Position numbers and translations under genes: made by a program
Assembly: GCF_018619475.1 (NCBI RefSeq)
Contig: NZ_JAHFZG010000013.1
Span: forward strand, 1 to 64,000
DNA length: 64,000 nt
Source: Rhodomicrobium sp. Az07
GTDB lineage: Bacteria > Pseudomonadota > Alphaproteobacteria > Rhizobiales > Rhodomicrobiaceae
Direction of reading: 5' to 3'
Notes under the pieces: model-generated
What the model saw: only the letters and a program-made list of their open reading frames with translations
Told to the model about the DNA's origin: nothing
Databases searched by the model: none
Shown here: piece after piece, positions 18,045 to 27,895 of the stretch
Layout of the letters: each line of letters begins with the position of its first letter
Position numbering within the stretch: position 1 is the first letter of the stretch

Positions 18045-19796
18045 ATGAATTTCCTGGACCAACCGCCTTCCTTTCTGTTTTTCACCGGCAAGGGCGGCGT
18101 GGGAAAGACGTCGCTCGCCTGCGCGACCGCCGTTCACCTTGCCGATCGAGGGAAGAAGGTGCTGCTGGTCAGCACCGATCCGGCATCGAATGTTGCGCAG
18201 GTGTTCGAGCTTCCTGTCGGCCACACCGTGACCCCGATTGACGGCGTGCCGGGTTTGGCTGCGCTGGAGATCGACCCGCAAATTGCCGCTGAACGCTACC
18301 GCGAGAGGATTGTCGGCCCGGTGCGCGGCGTCCTGCCGGATAGTGTTGTCAAGAGCATCGAGGAACAATTGTCCGGTGCCTGCACGACCGAAATAGCGGC
18401 CTTCGATGAATTCACGGCGCTGCTGACCGATCCCGCAGTCGTTGGCGCCTACGATCACATCGTGTTCGACACAGCGCCGACCGGCCACACCATTCGGCTG
18501 CTGCAATTGCCGGGTGCCTGGAGCGGGTTTCTCGAAAGCGGCCAGGGCGACGCATCCTGTCTCGGCCCCCTCGCGGGGTTGGAAAAGCAACGCACCTGTT
18601 ACAAGGCGGCGGTTGACGCACTCGCCGACGCATCGCGCACGCGCCTAATCCTCGTGGCGCGCGCTCAAGGTTCGACCCTGCGCGAGGCAAACCGCACGCA
18701 TGAAGAACTGGCCGCGATCGGGCTGACGCAGCAATATCTCGTCATAAACGGCGTTCTGTCCACGGCTGATGCGCAAGGCGACGCGCTTGCCATAGCGATC
18801 GAGCGGCGCGAACGAGCCGCGTTAACCGGGATTCCGACCGCGCTGCGCGTTGTGCCCACCGATGCTGTCCCGCTCAAGCCCTTCAACCTCGTGGGCCTGG
18901 CCGCGCTTCGCCGTTTGTTCGACGACACAGCCGTTACGACGGAGCAGGCTACCGCCCATTTCGACGAGCCACAGGCTCCCGCCCTTGTCTCGCTGGTCGA
19001 TGATATGGAGCGTGAGGGACGCGGGCTTATCCTCCTGATGGGCAAGGGCGGCGTGGGAAAAACCACGCTGGCGGCGGCGATTGCGGTTGAACTCGCCAGC
19101 CGCGGTCATGCCGTTCATCTGACGACATCGGACCCGGCCGCGCATCTGTGTGAAACCCTGGCCGGGACAATACCCGAGTTGACCGTCAGCCGGATCGACC
19201 CCCACGCCGAGACTGAGCGTTACCGGCAGACGGTGCTTGCCACCAAGGGGCGCGATATGGATCAAGCAGGTCGGGCGCTGCTTGAAGAGGATCTACGCTC
19301 GCCCTGCACAGAAGAGATCGCAGTATTCCAGGCCTTTTCGCGACTCCTTGGCGAGGCCGCGACGAAATTCGTCGTGATGGATACGGCGCCAACGGGCCAT
19401 ACGCTCCTTTTGCTCGACGCCACCGGGGCCTATCACCAGGAAGTGGCGCGCCAGACGAGCGCTACCAGCGATTTCTCCACCCCGCTCATGCAGTTGCAGG
19501 ACGCGCAGCATACAAAGGTGGTCATCGTTACCCTCGCCGAGCCCACGCCGGTTCTCGAAGCCACCGGCCTGCAACAGGATCTTCGCCGCGCCGGGATCGA
19601 GCCTTGGGCGTGGGTCATCAACAACAGCCTCGCTCTGGCGCATCCGGTCGCGCCGCTGCTGCGCCAGCGCGCAGCGGTAGAACTGGCGCAAATCGAAGCC
19701 GTTTCAACGGAACATGCGACCCGGTGGGCCGCCGTGCCGTTGCAGGCCGAAGAACCTGTCGGCATCGAGCAGCTCCAAAGTCTGGCGCGCCGCTGA
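18045..19796 (+). CDS. arsA: ArsA arsenite-transporting ATPase
   Basis: The 583-residue protein is the usual tandem of two ATPase halves, each with a P-loop GKGGVGKT (15-22 and about 333-340) and DTAPTGHT. C113, C172 and C421 fall at the positions of the three As(III)-binding cysteines of the E. coli plasmid protein. ArsA energises an arsenite efflux carrier in the inner membrane. No arsB is present in the window; the only arsenite carrier is Acr3 at 31050, so an ArsA-Acr3 pairing is inferred. Its stop lies next to the stop of the convergent arsR. Confidence 0.93.
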   Translation: MNFLDQPPSFLFFTGKGGVGKTSLACATAVHLADRGKKVLLVSTDPASNVAQVFELPVGHTVTPIDGVPGLAALEIDPQIAAERYRERIVGPVRGVLPDSVVKSIEEQLSGACTTEIAAFDEFTALLTDPAVVGAYDHIVFDTAPTGHTIRLLQLPGAWSGFLESGQGDASCLGPLAGLEKQRTCYKAAVDALADASRTRLILVARAQGSTLREANRTHEELAAIGLTQQYLVINGVLSTADAQGDALAIAIERRERAALTGIPTALRVVPTDAVPLKPFNLVGLAALRRLFDDTAVTTEQATAHFDEPQAPALVSLVDDMEREGRGLILLMGKGGVGKTTLAAAIAVELASRGHAVHLTTSDPAAHLCETLAGTIPELTVSRIDPHAETERYRQTVLATKGRDMDQAGRALLEEDLRSPCTEEIAVFQAFSRLLGEAATKFVVMDTAPTGHTLLLLDATGAYHQEVARQTSATSDFSTPLMQLQDAQHTKVVIVTLAEPTPVLEATGLQQDLRRAGIEPWAWVINNSLALAHPVAPLLRQRAAVELAQIEAVSTEHATRWAAVPLQAEEPVGIEQLQSLARR

Positions 19797-20219
19797 TCAA
19801 GCTCCTTGAGCGCGTTTGCGACCTTTCGCGGCGTCCGGTGTGCCGTCGTCCGAAGAAAAGCGGCACAACTCGGGGGCGCCCTGACAGCAGTCCATGACGA
19901 GAAAGGAAACGAGCCTGCGCATCCCTTCGATATTGGCGCGATAGATGATAAATCGACCTTGTCGCTTACCCGTCACCAGCCCGGCACGGACGAGGATCGC
20001 GAGGTGGCTGGACAGCGTGTTGTGCGGCATGTTCACGGTATCCGAAATAGCCTTTGCGTGCAGACCCTCGGGCGCATGGCGCATGATCAAACGGAAGATC
20101 TCCAGCCGCGATGGCTGGCCAAGGGCTGCCAGACCAGCAAGTGCTCTTTCGTTATCGCTCACCTCGCCGCAATCGCTCGGCGGCACATGGGCTACGGTGG
20201 CCACGCGTCTTTCCTGCAT
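19797..20219 (-). CDS. arsR: ArsR-family repressor (second)
   Basis: The 140-residue winged-helix repressor has the HTH near NMPHNTLSSHLAILVRAGLV and C111-C112-x6-C119 (DCCQGAPELC), the same cysteine spacing as the fourth ArsR (30078). It is convergent with arsA, with no space between the stops, and lies downstream of phoB on the same strand. ATG 20219 follows a modest AGAGG; a later GTG start is possible. The family and the cysteines suggest trivalent arsenic sensing. Its target promoter is not certain. Confidence 0.85.
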   Translation of the reverse strand: MQERRVATVAHVPPSDCGEVSDNERALAGLAALGQPSRLEIFRLIMRHAPEGLHAKAISDTVNMPHNTLSSHLAILVRAGLVTGKRQGRFIIYRANIEGMRRLVSFLVMDCCQGAPELCRFSSDDGTPDAAKGRKRAQGA

Positions 20220-20299
20220 CGAGAGCCTCTAACCCGCAAGACGCGGGGCGCGGTAATGATCCGATCCGGTTGGAGCGCCTTGCCGCATCCTCATAAGCA

Positions 20300-20312
20300 G
20301 AGAATAATTCTC
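20300..20312. promoter_or_regulatory. Perfect palindrome upstream of the second arsR
   Basis: GAGAATAATTCTC is a perfect inverted repeat in the 300-base gap between phoB and arsR, 81 bases before the arsR start. On the minus strand it covers TTATTCT, a possible -10. A Fur-like or ArsR operator are both possible. The rest of 20220-20519 shows no gene. Confidence 0.4.
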
Positions 20313-20519
20313 ATTTGACATTTGAGCGAGACGTTGGCCGCAACCGGGACTCAATATGTCGAATTCACACGTCCAAGGTTCCATGGATTCGGAAGTCCGG
20401 ACACAATAAATAATGCCGTGTGACAGCAATATGAATGCTAACGGTCGCAAATACCTGAATTCGGTTCCGGCTCGCGTCGATGGCTCAAAACAGCAAGGGA
20501 ACGGCACTCAGAGCCTCTC

Positions 20520-21236
20520 TCAATATTGATCGCCGTCATGCCTGAGAAATTGTTTCTCGCTGAATGAATAGCCAAATCCCCTGACCGTGCGTATCGGGTC
20601 GCTCTTCGCTCCGAAATTGATCGCCTTGCGAAGCCGCCCGACATGAACGTCCACCGTTCTCTCGTCGACATAGGCTTCGCGGCCCCAGACGCCATCCAGG
20701 ATCTGCTCGCGGGAAAACACTCGCCCCGGATTTTGCATGAAGAACTCAAGCAGGCGATATTCCGTCGGCCCGAGCGCGATTTGCTTCTTGCCACGGGTAA
20801 CGCGGCACTGCTCGCGATCAAGCTGAATGTCTGCCGCTCGGATAATGGAATCGATAAGAGCCGGATTTGCTCTTCGGAGCAGCGAGCGCACCCGCACGAG
20901 AAGTTCCGGAACCGAGAAAGGCTTGACGATATAATCGTCGGCGCCGGTCGAGAGGCCGCGCACCCTGTCGTTTTCCTCACCGCGCGCGGTGACGATGATG
21001 ATCGGCAATGCTTTTGTCTCGGGACGAGCCCGGAGCCTTCGGCAGAATTCAATCCCTGAAAAGCCGGGCAGCATCCAGTCCAGCAGCACAAGATCCGGGC
21101 GGCAATCCCGAAGCATCGGGTCGGCGTCTTCTGCTCGCGTGGCTATTTCGACCGCATAGCCCTCGGCTTCGAGGTTATACTGAAGAAGCAAGCCTAGCGA
21201 TTCGTCGTCCTCGACGACCAGAATTCGGGCCGCCAT
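20520..21236 (-). CDS. phoB: Phosphate regulon response regulator PhoB
   Basis: The 238-residue OmpR-family regulator has an N-terminal receiver (ILVVEDDESLG; phosphoacceptor Asp in LVLLDWMLPG; conserved Lys in IVKPFS) and a C-terminal winged-helix domain (DERTVDVHVGRLRKAI). When phosphorylated it activates Pho-box promoters under phosphate limitation. ATG 21236 was chosen because GGGAG lies at the right distance; the longer frame starts at a TTG. It lies downstream of the pst genes and a phoU remnant. No phoR kinase gene is present in the window. Confidence 0.9.
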   Translation of the reverse strand: MAARILVVEDDESLGLLLQYNLEAEGYAVEIATRAEDADPMLRDCRPDLVLLDWMLPGFSGIEFCRRLRARPETKALPIIIVTARGEENDRVRGLSTGADDYIVKPFSVPELLVRVRSLLRRANPALIDSIIRAADIQLDREQCRVTRGKKQIALGPTEYRLLEFFMQNPGRVFSREQILDGVWGREAYVDERTVDVHVGRLRKAINFGAKSDPIRTVRGFGYSFSEKQFLRHDGDQY

Positions 21237-21248
21237 CGGCAACTCCCG

Positions 21249-21389
21249 TCAGATCAGCTGCATGCTGATATCATGCTTCCGGGGACGCTCATGGAGGAGC
21301 GTCCGGCCCGTCACGATGCAAGCCGCAATCTCGCCAATGCGTTCAATATTCTTCGGGCAGAATATAAGGCGCGCGTCCGATGTAATCAT
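21249..21389 (-). pseudogene. phoU: phoU remnant (C-terminal fragment)
   Basis: About 45 codons between pstB and phoB read MITSDARLIFCPKNIERIG followed by a shortened helix and TGRTLLHERP, resembling the last helix of PhoU (AKNIERIGDHATNIAE, VTGRTLPEERP). The normal protein is about 230 residues; roughly four fifths are gone and six residues are missing from the remaining helix. PhoU normally silences the Pho regulon through PstB/PhoR, so its loss at its usual locus is notable. Confidence 0.65.
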
Positions 21390-21420
21390 GCTTGCGTCCT
21401 TGATATAAATACCACCGATA

Positions 21421-22257
21421 TTAGCCAAACCGGCCGGTGACATAATCCTGCGTCCTGACGTTCAGTGGATTATTGAAGATCGTTTCGGTTTCGCCATATT
21501 CGATGAGGCGCCCTAGATACATGAAGGCGGTATTGTCCGAGACGCGCGCCGCCTGCTGCATGTTGTGCGTGACGATCACGACGGTGTACCTTTCGCGAAG
21601 CTCGTCTATCAGCTCTTCGATCTTCGCTGTTGCTATCGGATCGAGCGCCGAGCAAGGTTCGTCCATCAAAAGAACTTCCGGATCTCCGGCAATCGCGCGC
21701 GCGATACAAAGCCGCTGCTGCTGACCGCCCGAGAGCCCGAGCGCCGAGGCGTGGAGCCTGTCCTTGACCTCGTTCCAGAGGGCGGCCCCTTGCAATGCCT
21801 TGTAGCAGGTCTCATCCAGAACTTTCCGGTCGCGAATGCCGTCGATCCTCAGCGGATAGACGACATTCTCGAAGACCGACATGGGGAACGGGTTCGGCTT
21901 CTGAAACACCATTCCCATCTGCTTGCGCAACGCGATCGTGTCGACCGTTGAGGCATAGATGTCGCCACCCTCGAATTCGATACGGCCCTCTATCCGCAAA
22001 TTGTCGATCAGGTCGTTCATGCGGTTGAAGCAGCGCAGCAAGGTGGACTTGCCGCAACCGGATGGCCCGATGAGCGCCGTCACGAGCCCGCGTTCTATCG
22101 TGAAATTCACATCGTAGAGCGCTTGCGCCTTGCCGTACCAGAGATTGAAATCCCGGATGCGAATTGCCTCGCCGTCGGTTCCTCTTTTGGGATGGACCGA
22201 CGGGGGTCCGAACGCAGCCGCGACCGGTGGCGCGGCATCTGTCATCGCAACTTTCAT
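21421..22257 (-). CDS. pstB: Phosphate ABC transporter ATPase PstB
   Basis: The 278-residue ABC ATPase has Walker [10 protein letters not shown], signature LSGGQQQR, Walker [14 protein letters not shown] and switch His in [11 protein letters not shown]. The PstB-specific [15 protein letters not shown] is present. ATG 22257 was preferred to the frame opening at 22278 because GGGAG lies upstream; it follows the pstA stop by one base, so translation is probably coupled. It powers phosphate import through PstC/PstA. Confidence 0.93.
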   Translation of the reverse strand: MKVAMTDAAPPVAAAFGPPSVHPKRGTDGEAIRIRDFNLWYGKAQALYDVNFTIERGLVTALIGPSGCGKSTLLRCFNRMNDLIDNLRIEGRIEFEGGDIYASTVDTIALRKQMGMVFQKPNPFPMSVFENVVYPLRIDGIRDRKVLDETCYKALQGAALWNEVKDRLHASALGLSGGQQQRLCIARAIAGDPEVLLMDEPCSALDPIATAKIEELIDELRERYTVVIVTHNMQQAARVSDNTAFMYLGRLIEYGETETIFNNPLNVRTQDYVTGRFG

Positions 22258-22258
22258 G

Positions 22259-24004
22259 TTAAAACTGGCTCCCGGCAAATCGGCGCTTGAGCCTCGATCG
22301 AATGATGATCGCGGCCAGATTGAGAACGGTGATGATTCCTATCAAAAGGCAGGTCGTGACGAAGACCATCGGCTTCCCTGCTTCGGAGTTTCGCGACTGG
22401 AACCCCACGTCGTAGATGTGAAAGCCGAGATGCATGAAGCTGCGCTCAAGGTGGATGTAGGGGAAATAGGCGTCGATCGGCAGAGTGGGCGCCAGTTTCA
22501 CCACACCGACAAGCATGAGCGGCGCGACCTCACCCGCCCCGCGCGCCATGGCAAGGATGATGCCGGTCATGATCCCCGGCATGGCCCTCGGAAGTACGAT
22601 GTTCCTGATGGTCTGCCATTTGGAGGCGCCGCAGGCGAGCGAGCCCTCGCGCATCGAGCGAGGCACAGCGGAGAGTGCCTCTTCCGTCGCGACAATCACC
22701 ACGGGAACCGTGAGAAGCGCGAGCGTCAAAGCTGCCCAGATCAGGCCGCCGGTTCCATAAGTCGGGTTTGGCAGCCGCTCCAGAAAGAACACCTCGTCTA
22801 TGGAACTGCCAAGCCCGTAGGCGAAGAAGCCGAGTCCGAAAACGCCGTAGACGATGGATGGCACGCCCGCGAGATTGTTGACGGATATCCGAACCACCGA
22901 AACCAGCCGCCCTTGTTGGGCGTATTCGCGTAGGTAAAGCGCGGTGATAACGCCGACGGGCGCGACCATCAGAACCATGAGCAACGTCATGGCGACGGTT
23001 CCGAAGATGGCCGGAAGAACCCCGCCTTCGGTGTTCGCCTCACGGGGATCGCTGCTCAGGAATTCCCACCAGCGAGAGAGATAGATGCCGATCTTGTCGG
23101 CAAGCGTCAGGTCGTTGGCCGCGTAGAACCGGACAAGGCCCGAGAGAGGAAGCGTCTTTTCCTTGCCTGCGATATCCGCGAGCGTGACGGTATTCTTCTG
23201 GTCGATTTGCCTGATGCGCTGGGCTTCGGCTGCGAGCAGCTCATATTGGGCACGGAGAGGGCCTGACGCCTCTACCTCGTTTGCGCGTGCCGCGGCAGCC
23301 TCCGGCGAGGTCGGTCCGTAGTTCAATTCGGCGCGCCGCACCTTCAGACGTAACCGCTCCAGATCGTAATTCACGCGCCCTATCAGGTTCCGCTCGATGT
23401 TGCGAATGGCCTGAAGCCGTTGAAGCGCCGCTTCATGCGCCTGAACGAGAGCGGGATCTTTCGCCGTCGGCGTGCTCACGGTCTTGCCGTCGATGGCCGC
23501 AGCCTTGATGCGCCCGACAAAGGCACCCCATTCGAGCCGCTCCACGAAAAGAACGTCGGACGGGAATTCGGCGCGCGCCACGTTGCGGTCGTCCACCCAT
23601 TTGAAGTCGTAACCGCTGAGGTCGTAATTGCCGGTGCGGTAGAGGGTCCGCTGCTCGTACCCGCCCCGCGCCTCGATCTTGGCGGCATCCGTCGGAGCAA
23701 GCGCCTTTACGGCGTCGGGAGCGAGTTTATACAGTTCCGAGCGCGTCGGCTCGCCTGCCACAAGCTCACCCGATTTAAGGGTAACGACCGCAACAGGCTT
23801 CGCGATGAAGGTCGTGAACCCGTTATAGAAGACGAGCAGCAAAAACCCGAAGATCATCACGATGCCGACCGAAAGGGCGCCGCCGAGCGCCCAAAGCGCG
23901 GGCTCGCCGCGCGCCTTCAGCGGGATCGTGATGTTGCGCCTTGTCACGGCCTGGGAACTGTCCCGATCCGCCTGCTGAACGTCGTCTGCCGTTATCGTGG
24001 TCAT
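22259..24004 (-). CDS. pstA: Phosphate ABC transporter permease PstA, long form
   Basis: The 581-residue permease is about twice the E. coli length. An N-terminal helix (about 40-65) is followed by a periplasmic extension of some 250 residues, and the C-terminal third holds the membrane domain with the EAA-type loop ([20 protein letters not shown]). Long PstA proteins of this kind occur in alphaproteobacteria and pseudomonads. AGGCGG precedes ATG 24004. The stop of pstC is 12 bases upstream. Confidence 0.9.
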   Translation of the reverse strand: MTTITADDVQQADRDSSQAVTRRNITIPLKARGEPALWALGGALSVGIVMIFGFLLLVFYNGFTTFIAKPVAVVTLKSGELVAGEPTRSELYKLAPDAVKALAPTDAAKIEARGGYEQRTLYRTGNYDLSGYDFKWVDDRNVARAEFPSDVLFVERLEWGAFVGRIKAAAIDGKTVSTPTAKDPALVQAHEAALQRLQAIRNIERNLIGRVNYDLERLRLKVRRAELNYGPTSPEAAAARANEVEASGPLRAQYELLAAEAQRIRQIDQKNTVTLADIAGKEKTLPLSGLVRFYAANDLTLADKIGIYLSRWWEFLSSDPREANTEGGVLPAIFGTVAMTLLMVLMVAPVGVITALYLREYAQQGRLVSVVRISVNNLAGVPSIVYGVFGLGFFAYGLGSSIDEVFFLERLPNPTYGTGGLIWAALTLALLTVPVVIVATEEALSAVPRSMREGSLACGASKWQTIRNIVLPRAMPGIMTGIILAMARGAGEVAPLMLVGVVKLAPTLPIDAYFPYIHLERSFMHLGFHIYDVGFQSRNSEAGKPMVFVTTCLLIGIITVLNLAAIIIRSRLKRRFAGSQF

Positions 24005-24016
24005 GGTCGAAACCGC

Positions 24017-26608
24017 CTAAAGTTGCGCAGCGCGTTTGCGAAAACGGAGCCGGACAAGCTCGGCTATCGTATTGAGGACGAAGGTCATGATGAAAAGCGT
24101 CAGCGCGGCGAGGAAGAGCATGCGGTACAGCGTGCCATCTTTAACGGCTTCCGGCAGTTCGACGGCGATGTTTGCGGAAAGCGCGCGCAAGCCGCTGAAA
24201 ATGTTCCAGTCGATGATCGGCGTGTTGCCCGCCGCCATGACGACGATCATGGTTTCGCCGACCGCGCGTCCGAGCCCGATCATGACGGCCGCGAAGATGC
24301 CGCTCAACGCTGTCGGCAGGATCACTCTGATTGCGGTTTGCCAGGGCGTGGCGCCACAGGAGAGGCTCGCGGCACGCAAGTGTTCCGGCACCGCGGTCAA
24401 CGCATCCTCGGCGATGGTGTACATGATCGGGATCACCGCGAAGCCCATGGCGAAGCCGACGACGAGTGTATTGCGCTGGACGTAGGTGCCCACGAAGGAG
24501 CCCCGCACGTCCATCCCGGCCCACACGCTCAACGCCGCGAGCCCCGCCGCCAGAGCAAGCGACAAGGCGAGCATCGCCAGCCAGCGCACGAATTCGCGCG
24601 CTCCGTCGTCCCCGGCCCGGCCGCTCCCGGACAAGGCGGGGATGGTGCGGATGAAAATCACCAGCCCGACGAAGGCGATAGGCCAGAAGAGAAGCGTCAT
24701 GAAAGGTTGGCTCGATCCTGCACCGCTCGTCCAGGCGCGGAAGTCGCCGTCAAAAAATACCTGTTCGAACAACGGAGCGAGATGGATCGCGGCATAGAGG
24801 CCGGCAACAAGGGAAGCCCCCACGAACAGAAGCTTTGCGCCGCCTCCCACGCGCTGTGCGACCGGTTGAGGAAGAAGCTGCCAGAGATACGCTCCGGCGA
24901 AAAGCGAGAGCGGCACGCAGACGAAGGCCAACACGACAGCGCCGATCCAGTTCTCGACGATGGGCGCCAGGATCAGCGCGGCAATGAAGCCCAGCACGAC
25001 GGACGGCAGCGACGCCATCATCTCCATCGCGGGCTTCACCACGCCGCGGACGCGTCCGCCCAGAAATTGCGAAGTATAGATCGCGCCACAAAGTGCAATC
25101 GGGATCGCGAACATGAGGGAGTAGAAAGCAGCCTTCACCGTCCCGAAAATCAGAGGGGCGAGTGAGAACTTGGGTTCGAAGGCGTCCGTTCCCGACGAAG
25201 ATTGCCAAGTGTAACTGGCCTCCGGATAATTCTCGTACCAGATCTTCCCGAATATGGTTCGAAGCGTCGTCTCGGGATGCGGCGCGTCCATGCTGAAGGT
25301 GAACGCCTTGCCGTGTCCTGCGACTGCAACGACGGCATTTTCTCTCGGCGACAGCGAGACGGCACTGATATCGGTCGCGCCGGTCCGAAGCTTCAACAGC
25401 GTCTGCTCGCTGGTCGAATGCCGCACCCAGATGTTTCCGGCTGCGTCCGCCGTGACGAACATCTTGCTGCGATCGCTCGGGTCGAAAGCGACAATAGCGG
25501 CCGGCTGCGGCGCCAGTTCATGGGCTTTCGTGAGCGCAAAACCGTCGGCGGTTCCCGCGCCCGGCGTAGGAAGGCGGAAGAAGATATTCACCGAGCCATC
25601 CGAGCCGCCGGCGACAATGGACTGCTCCCCTACCAGGAAGCCGAGAGTCGTCAAGCGAACACCTTCCGGCGTAAGCCTGATGCGTTCGGCGACCGCCGCT
25701 TTCGAAGGGTCACGCGCATCGTAACGGGATACCCAGCCGGACTTCTCAGCGACGTAGACCTGATCGGCCTGGCTGGTCATAAGCACCGAAGCCACATCGG
25801 TGCCGACCGGCAAAGAGGGAAGCTCCACCGAGGAGAGGGAAGTCTGTTCCTTGCCAGTCAAGAGATTGCGCTTCGTCTCAAGACGGCTGAGTCGCACCGC
25901 GCCGTTGGCATCGATCGATACGAACGATGTCGTCGGGCGCTCTACGGTGCCTCCGAGGCGGTAATCGACCGCGATCAGCGCCGTGCCCTCAGGCGCTATG
26001 CGCTGAGGCTCTTCAAGCGTAACGGATACGGATAATTTTCGAACCTGATCGTTTTCTATCGGGACATAGACGGCTTCGCCGTCCGTGAGAGTGTTCCCTG
26101 CAAGTTTCGTGAGACCGGACGGCACATTCGCCAGACTCAGAATTTCTGCGAATATCTTGATGCGCCCGAGACGAAGCGTACCGTCGTCGAAGCCAAAAGC
26201 GACGTCATCGCCGCGAAGGGTACTTGAAAATGCCGTAACCTTCCGGTCGCCCGTCAGAAAGCTGTTGGACTTGAGAAGACGCCCGCTCCCGAGGTCGTTG
26301 ACAACAACCTCCCCGGTCGCTTCGACCGAAACGATGATCGTCGTGTATTCGTCGACCAGTTCGGAAAGAACGCGGCCGGAGGTGCCTTTCAGCGTAACCT
26401 CATGCTGGCCGACAAGGTGAGCGCCGGAAAACAGGGGCCGAACGACATCGACCAGAAAAACCATGATGCCGAAGACGGCAAGGATGACGCCAAGGCCGCC
26501 GATGCGAATGACCCAGTTGGCGATTGCATCGCTGATCAAAACGGAGCGGCGGGTAACGCGAGATTTTACTCTTTGCCGGCTCGCAGTAGAAGTATCGGTC
26601 GCCATCAT
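24017..26608 (-). CDS. pstC: Phosphate ABC transporter permease PstC, long form
   Basis: The protein is about 863 residues from ATG 26608 (tandem ATG; 26605 is equivalent). After an N-terminal helix (WVIRIGGLGVILAVFGIMVF) comes a soluble region of roughly 400 residues with repeating beta-rich segments reminiscent of a beta-propeller. The permease domain follows, with the EAA-type loop (ALTAVPEHLRAASLSCGATPW) near the C-terminus. It pairs with PstA to form the phosphate channel. The longer reading frame (from 26665) overlaps a hairpin and is unlikely. Confidence 0.88.
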   Translation of the reverse strand: MMATDTSTASRQRVKSRVTRRSVLISDAIANWVIRIGGLGVILAVFGIMVFLVDVVRPLFSGAHLVGQHEVTLKGTSGRVLSELVDEYTTIIVSVEATGEVVVNDLGSGRLLKSNSFLTGDRKVTAFSSTLRGDDVAFGFDDGTLRLGRIKIFAEILSLANVPSGLTKLAGNTLTDGEAVYVPIENDQVRKLSVSVTLEEPQRIAPEGTALIAVDYRLGGTVERPTTSFVSIDANGAVRLSRLETKRNLLTGKEQTSLSSVELPSLPVGTDVASVLMTSQADQVYVAEKSGWVSRYDARDPSKAAVAERIRLTPEGVRLTTLGFLVGEQSIVAGGSDGSVNIFFRLPTPGAGTADGFALTKAHELAPQPAAIVAFDPSDRSKMFVTADAAGNIWVRHSTSEQTLLKLRTGATDISAVSLSPRENAVVAVAGHGKAFTFSMDAPHPETTLRTIFGKIWYENYPEASYTWQSSSGTDAFEPKFSLAPLIFGTVKAAFYSLMFAIPIALCGAIYTSQFLGGRVRGVVKPAMEMMASLPSVVLGFIAALILAPIVENWIGAVVLAFVCVPLSLFAGAYLWQLLPQPVAQRVGGGAKLLFVGASLVAGLYAAIHLAPLFEQVFFDGDFRAWTSGAGSSQPFMTLLFWPIAFVGLVIFIRTIPALSGSGRAGDDGAREFVRWLAMLALSLALAAGLAALSVWAGMDVRGSFVGTYVQRNTLVVGFAMGFAVIPIMYTIAEDALTAVPEHLRAASLSCGATPWQTAIRVILPTALSGIFAAVMIGLGRAVGETMIVVMAAGNTPIIDWNIFSGLRALSANIAVELPEAVKDGTLYRMLFLAALTLFIMTFVLNTIAELVRLRFRKRAAQL

Positions 26609-26636
26609 ACACCCGGAAGCCAGCCAACTTGCAGCG

Positions 26637-26663
26637 GCGATGGCGGCGCGAGGCCGCCATCGC
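26637..26663 (-). terminator. Hairpin between pstS and pstC
   Basis: GCGATGGCGGC and GCCGCCATCGC form a perfect 11-base-pair stem with a five-base loop, just after the pstS stop and before pstC. There is no T-run, so it is more likely an mRNA-stabilising or attenuating hairpin that raises pstS expression over the permease genes than a full terminator. Confidence 0.6.
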
Positions 26664-26671
26664 ACTTGTAA

Positions 26672-27652
26672 TTACTTGCTCGCGTCGAGGCCGAGCACCT
26701 TCAAGTCTTCGTTACGCAGATCGTTGGTGATCGGGTAGTAGCCACCCTTGATCGTCTCGATCTGGCCTTCCTTGGAGGTCGAATACTTCACGAATTCGCC
26801 GCGAAGCGGATCGAAAGGCTGGTTGGGGTTCTTGTTGACGTAGATATACAGGAACCGCGCAATCGGATAGTTGCCGGAGTAGGCCGACTCGGGCGAGGTG
26901 TCGTAGCAGGTCGAGCCATCCTTCGCCGAGAGCGGGACGGCACGAACGTCGGCTGTCTTGTAGCCGATGCCGGAATAGCCGATCGCGAATTTGTCGCTCG
27001 CCACGCCCTGAACGACGGTCGAAGAACCGGGCTGCTCCTTCACGGTGTCCTTGTAGTCGCCATCGAACAGGGCGACTTCCTTAAAGTAGCCGTAGGTGCC
27101 CGACGCCGAATTACGGCCGTAAAGCGAAATCGGCTTGGAAGCCCATTCGCCGGTCATGCCGAGGTCGCCCCAGGTGGTGATCTCCTTCGCGGCACCGCCC
27201 TTGCGGCCCTTCGAGAACACGGCATCGACCTGCTGCAGGGACATGCACTTGATGGGATTGTCTTTATGGACGTAGACGGCAAGAGCGTCGACGGCGACAC
27301 GGTAAGGCGTCGGCTTGTAGCCGTACTTCTTCTCGAACGCCTCGATTTCCTTCGACTTCATGGGACGGGACATCGGGCCGAACTGCGCCGTGCCTTCGAT
27401 GAGGGCCGGAGGAGCGGTCGAGGAACCCTTGCCCTCGATCTCGATCTTGACGTTGGGATAGATGGCCTTGAAGCCCTCGGCCCAAAGCGTCATCTCGTTG
27501 TTGAGCGAGTCGGACCCGATCGACTTGACCTGGCCGGAGATGCCGCTCACAGGCTTGTAGCTTGGCAGTGCGGGATCGACTTCCAGCGCGGAAGCCGTTA
27601 CCGCCAAAGCAGCACTTCCCGCCAGAATAACCGCTAAACTCTTAAATTTCAT
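26672..27652 (-). CDS. pstS: Phosphate-binding periplasmic protein PstS
   Basis: The 326-residue exported protein has a signal peptide (MKFKSLAVILAGSAALAVTA, cleavage near SALEV). Ligand-site segments are IGSDSLNNEM, KGSSTAPPAL and GRNSASGTYG. It captures phosphate for PstCAB. ATG 27652 follows GGGAAAG; the longer frame to 27712 lacks a better site. It is the first gene of the pstSCAB-phoB unit, and its promoter region is shared with the divergent arsR-arsP unit. Discrimination against arsenate is a known property of some PstS proteins but cannot be read from this sequence. Confidence 0.9.
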   Translation of the reverse strand: MKFKSLAVILAGSAALAVTASALEVDPALPSYKPVSGISGQVKSIGSDSLNNEMTLWAEGFKAIYPNVKIEIEGKGSSTAPPALIEGTAQFGPMSRPMKSKEIEAFEKKYGYKPTPYRVAVDALAVYVHKDNPIKCMSLQQVDAVFSKGRKGGAAKEITTWGDLGMTGEWASKPISLYGRNSASGTYGYFKEVALFDGDYKDTVKEQPGSSTVVQGVASDKFAIGYSGIGYKTADVRAVPLSAKDGSTCYDTSPESAYSGNYPIARFLYIYVNKNPNQPFDPLRGEFVKYSTSKEGQIETIKGGYYPITNDLRNEDLKVLGLDASK

Positions 27653-27737
27653 TACGCTTTCCCTTCGTTGGACGACGCAGCGTACGTGTATTTCTGTGGA
27701 GTCCATCATCACCGGCCGCGAAAGTGCGGCAGGTTAA

Positions 27738-27759
27738 GATGTCGATAATTATCGACATC
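27738..27759. promoter_or_regulatory. 22-bp perfect palindrome over the putative pstS -10
   Basis: The two 11-base halves GATGTCGATAA and TTATCGACATC form an uninterrupted perfect palindrome. On the minus strand it contains GATAAT (27753-27748), a good -10 placed 15-16 bases after the second half of the candidate Pho box. A repressor bound here would block pstS transcription. The binding protein is unknown; an ArsR-family protein encoded nearby is one possibility. Confidence 0.6.
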
Positions 27760-27767
27760 CAGACTTG

Positions 27768-27789
27768 TCGTAACGGAGTTTCATGACGG
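27768..27789 (-). promoter_or_regulatory. Candidate Pho box upstream of pstS
   Basis: On the minus strand CCGTCATGAAA followed by CTCCGTTACGA gives two 11-base units. The first matches the Pho-box half-site CTGTCAT well and the second only partly. The position upstream of a -10-like GATAAT fits PhoB activation. The match is imperfect. Confidence 0.45.
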
Positions 27790-27866
27790 TTTGATAACGC
27801 CCGCCGCGACCAGGTTGCATGGCGCGAGGTCATCGGGCAGGCCGCCGTGAAAGCTATTAATTGCGC

Positions 27867-27895
27867 TTGACCGTACATGCGCAAAGGCGCATATA
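27867..27895 (+). promoter_or_regulatory. arsR-arsP promoter with palindromic operator; leaderless start
   Basis: TTGACC (27867-27872) and CATATA (27890-27895) are spaced by 17 bases. The perfect inverted repeat ATGCGC-aaag-GCGCAT (27877-27892) fills the spacer, as expected for an ArsR operator. The arsR ATG at 27902 is only six bases after the -10, so the transcript should begin at or within a base or two of the start codon. Confidence 0.65.

Noticed and set aside
23420-25165. Open frame of 581 codons opposite pstA/pstC
   Set aside because: It is a shadow of the permease genes; composition is dominated by Arg, Asp and His.
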